A DNA stretch of 64,000 nt from Mycolicibacterium setense (GCF_000805385.1 NZ_JTJW01000008.1:620001-684000); one strand, 5' to 3'. Shown: positions 1 to 11,000, counted from the first letter of the stretch. Notes: generated by a model not told the origin, from the sequence alone. Numbers and translations are program-made.

Positions 1-449
1 GAGGCGTGTTCCATGGCCATCGCCGTCCCGCCGCCAGAATGTCCGGCCATGTGGATCGCATGCACGTCGCCGGAACCCGCTGTGGCGGCCGTTTCTGTAT
101 GCCGCACAAGCAGATTGCCGTTCATGACGGCATACATCCAGGCCATGGCCGACATCATCGCGGCGTGATAGCCGTCGACCACACGGCCATAGGTCGTGCG
201 GGATCGCAGCGCGACGGCCAGGAACCATCCCGCGGCGGCGAGGAAGAAGAAGAGCGGCGGCAGTGTCGGCAACTCAGCGCCGCGCGGCCAGGCCATCACC
301 ATCATCGCGATGGCCATCACCAAGTGGAGCACCTGGCTCACAGCAGCGCCCGGACGACCCCGGGAGCCCACCAAGGCAAAAGCACACTCAGCGGCACTCA
401 GGGCGAACAACACCGTCACTATCCAGCGGAGCGCAAGATCGGCGATCAT
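1..449 (-). CDS. DUF5134-type membrane protein (partial, 3' end beyond left edge)
   Basis: Reading leftward from ATG at 449 gives an open frame to the window edge (149 codons) starting MIADLALRWIVTVLFALS. Hydrophobic stretches (about residues 8-27, 42-58, 68-84, 98-110) indicate a polytopic membrane protein, and the layout resembles DUF5134 proteins of mycobacteria. The visible end is rich in His and Met (residues about 129-148, HAIHMAGHSGG then MAMEHA), which would suit copper contact. It is divergent from the CopD-CtaG gene. The ECF-like element at 486-514 points into it, 36 nt before the start codon. The biochemical function of the family is unknown to me; a role in copper handling is inferred from context. 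The C-terminus cannot be seen. Confidence 0.75.
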   Translation of the reverse strand, partial: MIADLALRWIVTVLFALSAAECAFALVGSRGRPGAAVSQVLHLVMAIAMMVMAWPRGAELPTLPPLFFFLAAAGWFLAVALRSRTTYGRVVDGYHAAMMSAMAWMYAVMNGNLLVRHTETAATAGSGDVHAIHMAGHSGGGTAMAMEHA

Positions 450-485
450 TCCGGGTCCTGTCTGTCAGTGTCGGCCATCGTCCTT

Positions 486-514
486 TGGTCGCAGGCGCCG
501 GTGCGAAAGTTCCC
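486..514 (-). promoter_or_regulatory. ECF-type promoter element, copy 1 (DUF5134 gene)
   Basis: On the minus strand GGGAAC (514-509) is followed after exactly 17 nt by CGACCA (491-486). The same two blocks with the same spacing occur at four other places in the copper island. The distance to the start codon at 449 fits a -35/-10 pair with a short leader. The GGGAAC block is typical of ECF sigma factor -35 elements. Assignment to the SigC encoded at 5569-6135 is inference. Confidence 0.75.
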
Positions 515-528
515 GCACCCGATCAGTA

Positions 529-547
529 CTACGACACGTTGTCGTAG
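529..547. promoter_or_regulatory. 19-bp perfect palindrome, possible operator
   Basis: CTACGACA - CGT - TGTCGTAG: two perfect 8-bp inverted arms around a 3-nt centre, in the intergenic space between the DUF5134 gene and the CopD-CtaG gene. The size and symmetry suit a TetR- or MarR-type operator. It lies about 55 nt upstream of the preferred start of the CopD-CtaG gene, so it could control that gene. A short hairpin is the alternative. No regulator gene for it is evident nearby. Confidence 0.5.
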
Positions 548-601
548 ACTCGCATGGCCGCGATGTTCTGTTCGTTTCCGCGGCGGAAGGCCGGTTCGAC
601 T

Positions 602-2557
602 ATGGCGCGTGCGCGCATGTCCACTGCCGCCGGCGGGTGGCGGGGACGCCTGACACTGCTCGGCGTCGTCGCAGGTTGCGCTGTGGTGCTGTTCGCGTGC
701 GCCTTGCAGCTGGGCGCGCAGCGGCTCGCCTCGGCAGGGATCGCCGACCCGGGTACGGCCACCAGCGCAGCACGACTCCTCGGACACTGGGCCGCCACCT
801 TGGCCGGTGCGGTGTGCGTCGGAGCGCTCGCCTGGATTGTGACGACCGCAACACCTCGCGATGACGGCCGGATCGACCCGACGTCCTTTTCGGCGCATCT
901 GCTCGTCGAACGCGTCGCTGTCGCCTGGACTTGTTTTGCCACAGCGATGGTCGTCGTCTCGGCGTCCGCCGACGCCGGAATTCCCATCGGCCGGCTGATC
1001 GCCGGTCCCGGCCTCGGCAGCACCATCGCGGCATCAGAGGTCGCACGCGGGTGGTGTGCCACGGCGCTCTGCGCACTGGCGCTGGCGGTCGGCGTGCGTT
1101 TCACCCTCCGCTGGATCGGGCACTGCGTCGCACTGCTGCCTGCCCTCGTCGGGGTGGTCGCCGTGGCCGTGACGGGTAATGCCGGGCAGGGCCCAGACCA
1201 TGACATCGCCACCAGCGCGGCGATCGTCTTCTCCGTGACGGTCGCGGTGTGGGCCGGGACGAAGATCGCCGCCGCCGGATTGCCAGACGCCGTGCTTCGA
1301 CGCCGGATCCAGGTGCTGCACGTGCTGTGCGGATCGGTCACCATCGTTTACGGCGCCGTGCTGGCGACTCTGATGTTGGGCGGGCTGCCGATTCTGGGTT
1401 CGACCTATGGGCGGGCCGTGCTCGTCGCCGGGGTGCTGATGGTCCTGGTGTGGGTCGGCGACGGCGCATTTCTGCTGAAACGCCGCACCCCTTCACAACT
1501 GGTCAACACCGTGTCCGCAGCCGCGATGATCGTCGCCACCGCCGCCGTGGCACTTGCCGACAGCAGTGTGCCGCCCCGGTTCACGGTTCATGAGTTCTCC
1601 ACGTGGGACATCTTTTTGGGCTACCAACTGGATGCACCTCCGAGTCCGCTCAGCCTGATCACCGAGTGGCGGTTCGACCCCCTGATCGGTACGGCGGCCA
1701 TCGTTCTCGCACTCGGCTATCTCGTCGCCACGGCGCTGCTGCGGCGACGCGGCGACCATTGGCCGGTGGGCCGCACGATCGCTTGGACCCTGGGTTGCGC
1801 GGCCTTGCTCATCGCCACGAGTTCGGGCGTACGGGCCTACGGATCGGCGATGTTCAGCGTGCACATGGGTGAGCACATGGCGCTCAACATGTTCGTGCCC
1901 GTGCTTCTGGTCCTCGGCGCACCCGTCACACTCGCCCTACGGGTACTGCCGGCCGCGCCGAAAGGCGACGCGCCGGGCCCCCGCGAATGGCTGGTGTGGT
2001 TCGTGCACGCACCGGTGACGCGATTCCTGTCGCACCCGGTGACCGCATTCGTGCTGTTCGTCGGGTCGCTGTATCTCGTCTACTTCACTCCCCTGTTCGA
2101 CACCCTGATCCGGTATCACTGGGGCCATGAGTTCATGAGTGTGCACTTCCTGCTGACCGGCTACCTGTATTACTGGGGAATCATCGGCATCGATCCGGGG
2201 CCGCGACGACTCCCCTTCCTGGGGCGGCTCGGGCTGCTGTTCGCCGTGATGCCGTTCCACGCCTTCTTCGGTATCGCCACCATGACGATGACCTCTTCTT
2301 TGGGTGAGACCTTCTACCGGTCCGTCAATCTGCCTTGGTTGCAGAGCATCTCAGACGACCAACATATGGGCGGCGCCATCGCGTGGGGTTCGAGCGAGTT
2401 GCCGGTGATCATCGTGGTGGTCGCCCTGGTGGCCCAGTGGGCACGTCAGGATCGCCGGGCCGGAGCGCGGGATGACCGACACAGCGATCGCGGATACGAC
2501 GACGATCTCGACGCGTACAACGCGATGCTGCAAGAACTTTCCCGCACCCGGCGCTGA
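602..2557 (+). CDS. CopD-CtaG fusion membrane protein (Rv0102-like)
   Basis: A long polytopic membrane protein with an N-terminal CopD-like copper-resistance region (roughly the first 300 residues) and a C-terminal CtaG_caa3 region. The CtaG part is marked by HMGEHMALNMF, the MSVHFLLTGYLYYWG segment and MPFHAFFGIATMTM, with conserved His residues in membrane segments. CtaG proteins help load copper into cytochrome oxidase and CopD proteins move copper across the membrane, so the fusion probably passes periplasmic copper toward respiratory enzymes. In M. tuberculosis its counterpart Rv0102 sits between nrp and ctpB. The start is uncertain: ATG at 554, 563, 602 and 617 are in frame. 602 is preferred because GGAAGG lies upstream and the product then begins MARARMSTAAGG ahead of the first membrane segment. 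Confidence 0.88.
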   Translation: MARARMSTAAGGWRGRLTLLGVVAGCAVVLFACALQLGAQRLASAGIADPGTATSAARLLGHWAATLAGAVCVGALAWIVTTATPRDDGRIDPTSFSAHLLVERVAVAWTCFATAMVVVSASADAGIPIGRLIAGPGLGSTIAASEVARGWCATALCALALAVGVRFTLRWIGHCVALLPALVGVVAVAVTGNAGQGPDHDIATSAAIVFSVTVAVWAGTKIAAAGLPDAVLRRRIQVLHVLCGSVTIVYGAVLATLMLGGLPILGSTYGRAVLVAGVLMVLVWVGDGAFLLKRRTPSQLVNTVSAAAMIVATAAVALADSSVPPRFTVHEFSTWDIFLGYQLDAPPSPLSLITEWRFDPLIGTAAIVLALGYLVATALLRRRGDHWPVGRTIAWTLGCAALLIATSSGVRAYGSAMFSVHMGEHMALNMFVPVLLVLGAPVTLALRVLPAAPKGDAPGPREWLVWFVHAPVTRFLSHPVTAFVLFVGSLYLVYFTPLFDTLIRYHWGHEFMSVHFLLTGYLYYWGIIGIDPGPRRLPFLGRLGLLFAVMPFHAFFGIATMTMTSSLGETFYRSVNLPWLQSISDDQHMGGAIAWGSSELPVIIVVVALVAQWARQDRRAGARDDRHSDRGYDDDLDAYNAMLQELSRTRR

Positions 2558-2569
2558 GCGGCCAGGGGG

Positions 2570-2677
2570 TTATCCGCCGTCAGATCCGCACGTGCAGTTG
2601 CTCCCGCAGGTGCAGTTTTCGCACGTACAGTTCGGGTTGTCGCACTTCGCCGATTCGACTGTTTCATTGCTGGTCAT
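2570..2677 (-). CDS. metallothionein-like Cys-rich peptide, 35 aa
   Basis: A 35-codon ORF starting MTSNETVESAKC and ending CTCGSDGG. It has seven Cys: one isolated at residue 12, then three CxC pairs at 17/19, 22/24 and 28/30 spaced by EN and GSN. There is no hydrophobic segment. The CxC spacing is that of metallothioneins, and CTCG also occurs in the mycobacterial copper metallothionein MymT, although overall similarity is weak. The most likely role is binding Cu(I) in the cytosol. It ends 12 bp from the stop of the convergent CopD-CtaG gene and shares a 120-bp upstream region with the divergent MmcQ gene. The ribosome binding site is weak (GGGCGGCG about 14 nt upstream). None of the ECF-like elements precedes it, so it may be induced by copper excess and not by starvation. 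A longer in-frame extension to 3007 runs antisense to the MmcQ gene and is rejected. Confidence 0.68.
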   Translation of the reverse strand: MTSNETVESAKCDNPNCTCENCTCGSNCTCGSDGG

Positions 2678-2797
2678 GCATGTGACGCTACGCCGCCCGA
2701 GCGGTGCTGACCGTGATTTTGCGGGCGACCGGCGACGTTCGAGGTGCTCCGGACTCTCAGATAGCATGCACGGCACGTTCAACGGAGGTCTGACACT

Positions 2798-3136
2798 GTG
2801 CTCGATAGCGACGACGTGCGGCGCATCGCGCTGTCGTTTCCCGAAACCGTGGAGAAGGAGCGCTGGAACCATCCGACGTTCGACGTGGCGGGCAAGATGT
2901 TCGTCACCGTGCCGGACGATCAGGCCTCTATCGCGGTGCGCTGCCCCAGGTTTGACCGCGACGAATTGGTCGCCGCCGAACCACACAAGTTCTGGGTGGC
3001 GCGACACGAGGCTTCGTCCGCGTGGGTACGGGTCCGGTTGAGCGCACTCGAAGACTCGCTGGAGTTGCGGGACATTCTCCTCGACTCCTGGAGACAGGCA
3101 GCCCCGGACAGACTCGCCGACGCGGATGAGTCCTGA
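2798..3136 (+). CDS. MmcQ/YjbR family protein
   Basis: 112 residues, GTG start with CGGAGG nine nt upstream. The sequence VRRIALSFPETVEKERWNHPTFDVAGKMFVTV and the later PHKFWVARHEASSAWVRVRL are typical of the MmcQ/YjbR (CyaY-like fold) family, often annotated as DNA-binding although the molecular function is not well established. It is divergent from the metallothionein-like ORF and convergent with ctpB. A link to copper is suggested only by position. Confidence 0.85.
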   Translation: MLDSDDVRRIALSFPETVEKERWNHPTFDVAGKMFVTVPDDQASIAVRCPRFDRDELVAAEPHKFWVARHEASSAWVRVRLSALEDSLELRDILLDSWRQAAPDRLADADES

Positions 3137-3166
3137 ACCGCAAGTCGTGCTCCGGCTCAGGCTCTC

Positions 3167-5470
<2,304 letters not shown>

Positions 5471-5524
5471 TTACTCACCCACCAACTCAGTGGCCCACAT
5501 CACCGGCATATGCCACCGAATATG

Positions 5525-5553
5525 TAGTCGCTCCGGGCCGCTGCCGAGTTCCC
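5525..5553 (-). promoter_or_regulatory. ECF-type promoter element, copy 2 (ctpB)
   Basis: Minus strand GGGAAC (5553-5548), 17 nt, CGACTA (5530-5525), 54 nt before the ATG of ctpB (66 before the alternative GTG). It matches the other four copies apart from T for C at the fifth base of the second block. It lies in the roughly 100-bp spacer shared with the divergent sigC gene, so the sigma factor may act right beside its own gene. Confidence 0.75.
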
Positions 5554-5568
5554 GGGCGGGATCGAATA

Positions 5569-6135
5569 ATGTCGGGGGCTGTGACTACCGAACGCGGCCA
5601 GGACCACGTTACGCGGCTGGCCTTCGCCGCCGGCCGCGGTGATTCGGCAGCGCTCGAGCAATTCATCCGGGCCACCCAGACCGACGTCTGGCGAACGGTG
5701 GCGTATCTGGGCGATTCCGGGTCGGCCGACGACCTGACCCAGGAGACGTTCCTGCGCGCCATCAGTGCGCTCCCCCGGTTCAGTGGCCGGTCATCGGCAC
5801 GCACCTGGCTGCTGTCGATCGCGCGGCGGGTGGTCGTCGACCAGATCCGGCACAAGCAGAGCCGGCCGCGCACGCAGCACGGCGTGGACGTCGAGCAGGT
5901 TCTCGAAAGCTACCGCCCCGCGGGCGGGTTCGAGAAGATGGTCGAGATCCGGCTGTTGTTGGACGACCTGGATCCGGACCGCCGGCACGCCCTGTTGCTC
6001 ACACAGGTCCTCGGCTTGTCCTACGCGGAAGCAGCCGAGGTGTGTGGCTGCCCGGTCGGCACCATCCGGTCACGGGTGGCACGGGCCCGCGAGGATCTGA
6101 TCGCGGCGTCCGAGCGCGACGATCTGACCGGTTAG
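5569..6135 (+). CDS. sigC: ECF RNA polymerase sigma factor, SigC-like
   Basis: 188 residues with sigma-70 region 2 (DVWRTVAYLGDSGSADDLTQETFLRAISALPRF, then ARTWLLSIARRVVVDQIRH) and region 4 (LLLTQVLGLSYAEAAEVCGCPVGTIRSRVARARE). The match to M. tuberculosis SigC is close over the whole length, including the LLLTQ, AVCGCPVGTIRSRVARAR and terminal DDLTG stretches. SigC has been tied to copper-acquisition genes in M. tuberculosis, where its gene lies far from them; here it sits inside the island. No anti-sigma gene is adjacent. The start at ATG 5569 has GGGCGGG eight nt upstream; GTG 5581 is an alternative. It ends in a 4-bp overlap with the convergent PepSY gene. Confidence 0.9.
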   Translation: MSGAVTTERGQDHVTRLAFAAGRGDSAALEQFIRATQTDVWRTVAYLGDSGSADDLTQETFLRAISALPRFSGRSSARTWLLSIARRVVVDQIRHKQSRPRTQHGVDVEQVLESYRPAGGFEKMVEIRLLLDDLDPDRRHALLLTQVLGLSYAEAAEVCGCPVGTIRSRVARAREDLIAASERDDLTG

Positions 6136-7583
6136 GGCACTCGGCGTCGCCGGCGCCACGCCACCGCAACATCGACGGCGATGAAGGCGACCAGGCTCGC
6201 GCCGAGCAGCGGGACGAACCAGCCGATGACGGCCGCCGCGAACACCACCCCCACCGCGAGGCCCGGTGACAGCCCGGTGAGGACACCACGACGTGGCGCA
6301 GGGCCCACCGGGGCACGGCCGCCGGTGGGGCGACGGTGCCACCACAGCAGATAGCCGCGCACGATCACGGTCACCAAAGCCGTGGCGAGACCCAGCAGCA
6401 GTAGCTGATTGGCAATTCCGAACAGCAAGCCCATGTGCAGCTGAATGCCCCACGCGGAAAGCTTTGCCGCCAAAGGCCAGTCGGCGAACCACGAGGTATC
6501 CGTCACGGTGGCGGACTGCGGATCGACGGCCACCGCGTTGTTCGACATCACCCAGGGCTGACGAGTCTGCGCGACCGTGAAGGCGATACCGGCGTGGGCG
6601 GGAACGCCGACCTCGACATTGCCTCCGACACCGGCGTCGCGAGCAGCCATCAGCACCCGGTCGATATCGTCCACCAACGATGGGTCGTTCGGGCCGCCCG
6701 CATCCGCGGCCGGGGCACCGTGATGCCCTTCATGGCCGGTCATCTCGGCTTCCGGCCGGCCGTTGACCGCTGTGGACACCGACGGGGTGGCCCACGACAA
6801 CGCCGCCCTCAGATCGGTGATGTTGTCACCGGCGAACCGTGACCATGTGAGTCCCGTCGCCGACAGGAACAGCAACCCGGCTGCGATCCAGATCCCCACC
6901 GCCCCATGCCAGTTCAGCGTGCGCGCCCGGCCGCGACGTGAGCGGTCGACCGTGAGCAATCTGGCATCCGCATCCCCACGCTGCGTTTTGCGCCGGTATC
7001 TTCCCCACCACAGGAACACCCCGGCCAACGCGACCAGCCACAGCCACGACGCGGCGAGTTCGCTGTACAGCCGGCCCGGTTCGCCGAGGTGCAAACTGCG
7101 GTGCAACTGGTCGATCCAGGTCCTCAGCGGCAGCGCGCCGCTGCTGCCGTAGACCGTCAGTTCCCCGTGCGAGGCCGCTGTCACCGGGTCGACGAATACG
7201 GCGTGCCGCTCGGATTCACCCAGCGCCGGATCGTCGAACATCACCCGGGTGGTCTCGCCCGGGCCGACCGCCGGACGGACCGCGGTAACCGGCAGATCGG
7301 GCCGCACGGCCTGTGCGGCCCGGACTTGTTCGGCCACCGGGAGCATGTCGCCGCTGCTGTGGGTTGAAAGTTGATCGCGATAGACGACCTGCTCGATGGT
7401 CGGCGAGATGGCGTAGAGCCCGCCGGTGACGGCCGCGACCAGCAGGAACGGACCGACGAAGATTCCCGCGTAGAAGTGCAGGCGCAGCAGGAACGCACGA
7501 TGCTGCGCGGTCCTCGCCGGTGGGGCGGCCACCGATTCCGGCGTCGGGCTCGCATCGGTGGCTTTCGACGGGTTCTCGCCCAT
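6132..7583 (-). CDS. PepSY-associated membrane protein, putative metallophore reductase
   Basis: 483 residues with membrane segments near 33-57, 160-180, about 225-245 and 350-385, and a C-terminal pair near 435-475. The pattern RLHFYAGIFVGPFLLVAAVTGG, then LHRSLHLGEPGRLYSELAASWLWLVALAGVFLWW, is that of the PepSY_TM (PiuB/FsrB-like) family, some of whose members reduce metal-siderophore complexes at the membrane. A periplasmic loop contains the His cluster GHEGHHG (about residue 282), unusual enough to suggest metal contact. A role in releasing copper from the isonitrile lipopeptide is inference from its place in the island. The ribosome binding site is strong (TGAGGAGCC before ATG), and an ECF-like element lies 34 nt upstream. 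Confidence 0.82.
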   Translation of the reverse strand: MGENPSKATDASPTPESVAAPPARTAQHRAFLLRLHFYAGIFVGPFLLVAAVTGGLYAISPTIEQVVYRDQLSTHSSGDMLPVAEQVRAAQAVRPDLPVTAVRPAVGPGETTRVMFDDPALGESERHAVFVDPVTAASHGELTVYGSSGALPLRTWIDQLHRSLHLGEPGRLYSELAASWLWLVALAGVFLWWGRYRRKTQRGDADARLLTVDRSRRGRARTLNWHGAVGIWIAAGLLFLSATGLTWSRFAGDNITDLRAALSWATPSVSTAVNGRPEAEMTGHEGHHGAPAADAGGPNDPSLVDDIDRVLMAARDAGVGGNVEVGVPAHAGIAFTVAQTRQPWVMSNNAVAVDPQSATVTDTSWFADWPLAAKLSAWGIQLHMGLLFGIANQLLLLGLATALVTVIVRGYLLWWHRRPTGGRAPVGPAPRRGVLTGLSPGLAVGVVFAAAVIGWFVPLLGASLVAFIAVDVAVAWRRRRRVP

Positions 7584-7617
7584 GGCTCCTCAGTGGTCGA
7601 ACGGTCCTCGATAGAAG

Positions 7618-7646
7618 TGGTCGTTCGCGCCACGTCGGCAGTTCCC
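7618..7646 (-). promoter_or_regulatory. ECF-type promoter element, copy 3 (PepSY gene)
   Basis: Minus strand GGGAAC (7646-7641), 17 nt, CGACCA (7623-7618), 34 nt before the ATG of the PepSY gene. It overlaps the last few bases of the short gap after the HMA gene (stop at 7656), so PepSY can be transcribed on its own as well as by read-through from the long operon. Confidence 0.75.
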
Positions 7647-7655
7647 GGCAGAAAT

Positions 7656-8012
7656 TCAGCCGCCCATGTGCCCGACGGTCACCCAGCGGATCGCCCTCGC
7701 TATCACCGAGGAGCTTTTCTTCGGCGGCCCGTCCACCTGGGATCCGTCATCGCTGACGGCGGCACGCTCTTCGGCGCGGTAACCGGCCTGCTCAACAGCC
7801 GCGCAGAGGTCGGCGACACTGATGTCGTGACGGGCGTCGACGGTGGCGATCTTGGTGGAGATGTCGACCGTGGCCTGCACTCCGTCGAGCTTGTTCAGTG
7901 TGGTCTCGACCCGGCGCGAACATGCGCCGCACGACATGCCGGTCACGTCGAGTCGGATCCGTCTGGCACGTGATGCCTCGTCACTTCGTGCGGCTACGTC
8001 TATCACTGCCAT
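7656..8012 (-). CDS. stand-alone HMA-domain copper-binding protein
   Basis: 118 residues: one heavy-metal-associated domain with GMSCGAC (residues 25-31) in a ferredoxin-like fold (IRLDVTGMSCGACSRRVETTL), then a charged tail. The domain closely resembles the N-terminal domain of the CtpB encoded at 3167-5470 (both have DVTGMSCGACxxRVE, LNKxDGVxA, IATV or VATV and EQAGY or ERAGY), so it may have arisen from it by duplication and could pass Cu(I) to that ATPase. The start codon overlaps the NRPS stop by 10 nt, which suggests translational coupling. It also has its own ECF-like element inside the NRPS 3' end. CopZ-like chaperones are usually about 70 residues; the C-terminal 45 residues (to VTVGHMGG) are not recognised. 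Confidence 0.87.
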   Translation of the reverse strand: MAVIDVAARSDEASRARRIRLDVTGMSCGACSRRVETTLNKLDGVQATVDISTKIATVDARHDISVADLCAAVEQAGYRAEERAAVSDDGSQVDGPPKKSSSVIARAIRWVTVGHMGG

Positions 8013-11000
8013 TCCTCACTGTGTCGCGGTGTCTGGTTGATTGGTCGTTGGACGACTGCGGTGAGTTCCCGCCCGTCTTGGGCGAGCAGTGTCTGCACCG
8101 GCGGCGGTTCCGCCGTGATTTCGCCGACGGACCGGATGTCCAACGGGATGGCCGGGTAGTCGCTCAGGTAGTCCGCGTAGGAACGTCCGCCGAGGGTGAG
8201 ACCCAGGCCGATCCAGGCGTCGATCACGGACCAGCGCCGCGGATTGGACTTCGCCCACTCGCTGTCATCGAGCCGCCGCTTCCACTCGTGACTGTCGAGC
8301 AGATCTCGGGCCACCGTGCCGAGCAATTCCTGGTATGTCACCGCCTCGCCGCGCACCACATCGATCCCGCGGCCCAGCAGCCGGCCGGGTCCACCGAACT
8401 CCGGCATTCTGCGCAGAATGCCGGCCGCCGCCGCTCGGCCGGTCGTCACTTCTTCGGTCAATTCGATTGCCGGATAGGCCTGTAGCGCACGGCAGGCATC
8501 GACGACCGACACCAGGATGTCGGCCGATCCGCGCGTCTGGTCCGGTGTACCCAGGACCCGCGGCAAGCGCACGATCGTGAAGTCGAGCTCCCGGTCTGCC
8601 CGGCTGACCGCCAGTTCGGCGAGCGCCTTGGAGGCCGCATACGGGTACGGCGCCTGCCGAGGGTCGACCACCTGCGGCGTGGCGACGTTCCCGTTGACGA
8701 CGTATGTCGACAGGTGCACGAGCCTGGTACCCGAAGCGGCGCATGTCTGCGCCATGGCTGCCACCAATTCCACATTGGCTGAACGGAGTTCCCGGTACGG
8801 GACCACCACGTTCGTGTTCCCGATGCAGTTGACGAGGGTCCGAGCCCCGGTGCGGTGGATCAGCGCCGCCAGTTCCGCGGGCCCGAAATCGGGGCCGAGG
8901 TGCTCGATGCGCACACCGGGTGCCGCCTGGAGCTTCGCCCATGTCGGATCATCGGGGGGGACCGACCTGGCGGCCAGCACCACGTCGGGGCCCGGTCCCC
9001 CTGACTGGCTCAAGTCCAGAATCGCCTCGGCGAACCCGGTACCCAGAATTCCTGACGCCCCGACCACCAGGATCGGCCCTGCGTCTGGGCGAGCCGTGGA
9101 TCGCCGGGGTTTCGGCGCCGCGTCAACGTGCCGCGTCGCCACCGCATCGAAGTCACGCTCGATGTGGACGGCTGTCGCGCGGTCCATCCAACCGGCGCCC
9201 ATCGACACGTCGGCCACCAGGTTCACCGCGGTATCCGCGCTTATCAGGTCGAGCATCGAAACCTGCCGGCCGAGATATCCACGGGTATCGGGCAGAATCC
9301 GCACGAGGTCCAGCGACCCGATGCCTTCGCCCAGCAGCGACGTCGCGGGCAAGATCAGCCTGCCGAGATGGGCACTCCAGATTTCGGCGAGACCAGCGGC
9401 CCGCGCGTCGGATTCGGTGTCGGCGTGCTCCCGTTGTCCGGAAACGCTCGATGTCGGCAGCCTTGCGGTGTCGGTCTTTCCATTGGGTTTTCTGGGTATG
9501 CGCGCGACACCCGAAACGATGAACGACGGGACCCGCGAGTCCACCAGAATGGTGCTGATTCGCACGGTCGCAGCGTGGTCTTGCTCACCGTCACGGGTCT
9601 GCTGAGTCTCGAACCAGACCCCCAGGCGACCGTTGTGAAGTTCCACGGCGACGTCGCTCACCGCTGGGTCGGCCACGATGCGCCTGGTGATCTCGGCGGT
9701 GTCGACCCGCTTTCCCGAAATCTTGACGAGCGCGTCTTTCCGTCCGGCGAACATCGGGTGGCCCTGGGCGTCGAGCGTTATCCGGTCGGCGGTCGCGTAG
9801 GCGCGCTGCCGTCGGCCGTCGGGCATGGTGACCCACCCGAAACCGGCGTCGTCCACGCCGAGGTAGCCGTCAGCCACCATCTCCCCCACCACCACGACTT
9901 CGCCGAAGGCGATCACGACCGTGCTGGGAACCACCGGTGATCCCAATCGCCGACGCGCTCCGTGCTCGAGCACCTGACCGCCGGCAATGATCGGCAAGTA
10001 GGTCACCACGACCGTGGTCTCTGTCGGGCCATAGCTCGATATCAGCGAGATGTCCTCGGTGCCGGCGACATTGATCCATTTGTCTATGGCCGCCGGGCGG
10101 ACGGGCTCACCGCCGATCACAATCTGTCTCAGCTGAGATCGGGCCACGCGGGCAATCGCATCGACGTCGTCACACCACAGATGCCACAACGCGGTGGGCA
10201 TATCCACGATGGTGGCCGCGCAGTCCATCACCTCTGCGGTGAACGCCTGCAGGTCACCGGCCTTCACCGCGGCGGAACGGATGAGTGTCGCCCCGCCGAG
10301 AGCGGCACCGAAGACTTCTTCGACACTGATGTCCGAGGTCAGCGGCGCGCATTGAAGGACGGTGTCGTCCGGTCCCCAGCCGTACGCCCGGCTCACCCCG
10401 ACACAGAAGGTCGCGAGCGAACCATGGCTGACGTGGACGAGTTTGGGTTCCCCGGTCGACCCGGAGGTCGGCATCACATACGCGGTCCTGGCGGCAAGTC
10501 CTGAGTCTCTTGCGGTCTGCTCGACGCGGTCCTCCACCAGCCACCGTTGCTCCGCATCCGATCTCGGCGGGATATTCGCCGATGCGACATCGACGATGTG
10601 CGCCGAGATGCCATTGCCGTACTGGTTGATGCTCAGGGCCCGCGATGACACCTCGTCATCGCGGTCACAGACGCTGTAGCCGCAGCCCGCGAGGTGACAC
10701 GCGATCAGGAGGTCAATTGTCTTGTCGGTGTTGTCGTCGGTGAACACCACCACATCCCCTGGCGTCACCTTGGTTTCGAGCAGCCAGGCGATCCAGGAAT
10801 CGACACGGGGCCGATGTCGACGGCATTCGGCGACAGAGGCGGGTCGATTGAGAAACCACGCGGGCGCCACCCGCAGCGCCGGTTCGCCTTCTCGCGAACC
10901 CGTACTCAGCATCCCGTCACCGGCGAGCACGCGCCAATCGTCGACGGTCATCGCGATCGGGGAATCCCACAGTGTCGGCATCGTCTGCACGGCACCCGCG

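Noticed and set aside
6..1344. Several Arg/His/Pro-rich ORFs on both strands at the left end
   Set aside because: They overlap the DUF5134 and CopD-CtaG genes in other frames and have the composition of antisense or shifted GC-rich coding sequence.
2570..3007. A 145-residue reading of the Cys-rich ORF
   Set aside because: The part upstream of 2677 is antisense to the MmcQ gene. Only the last 35 residues have a distinct, metal-binding composition.
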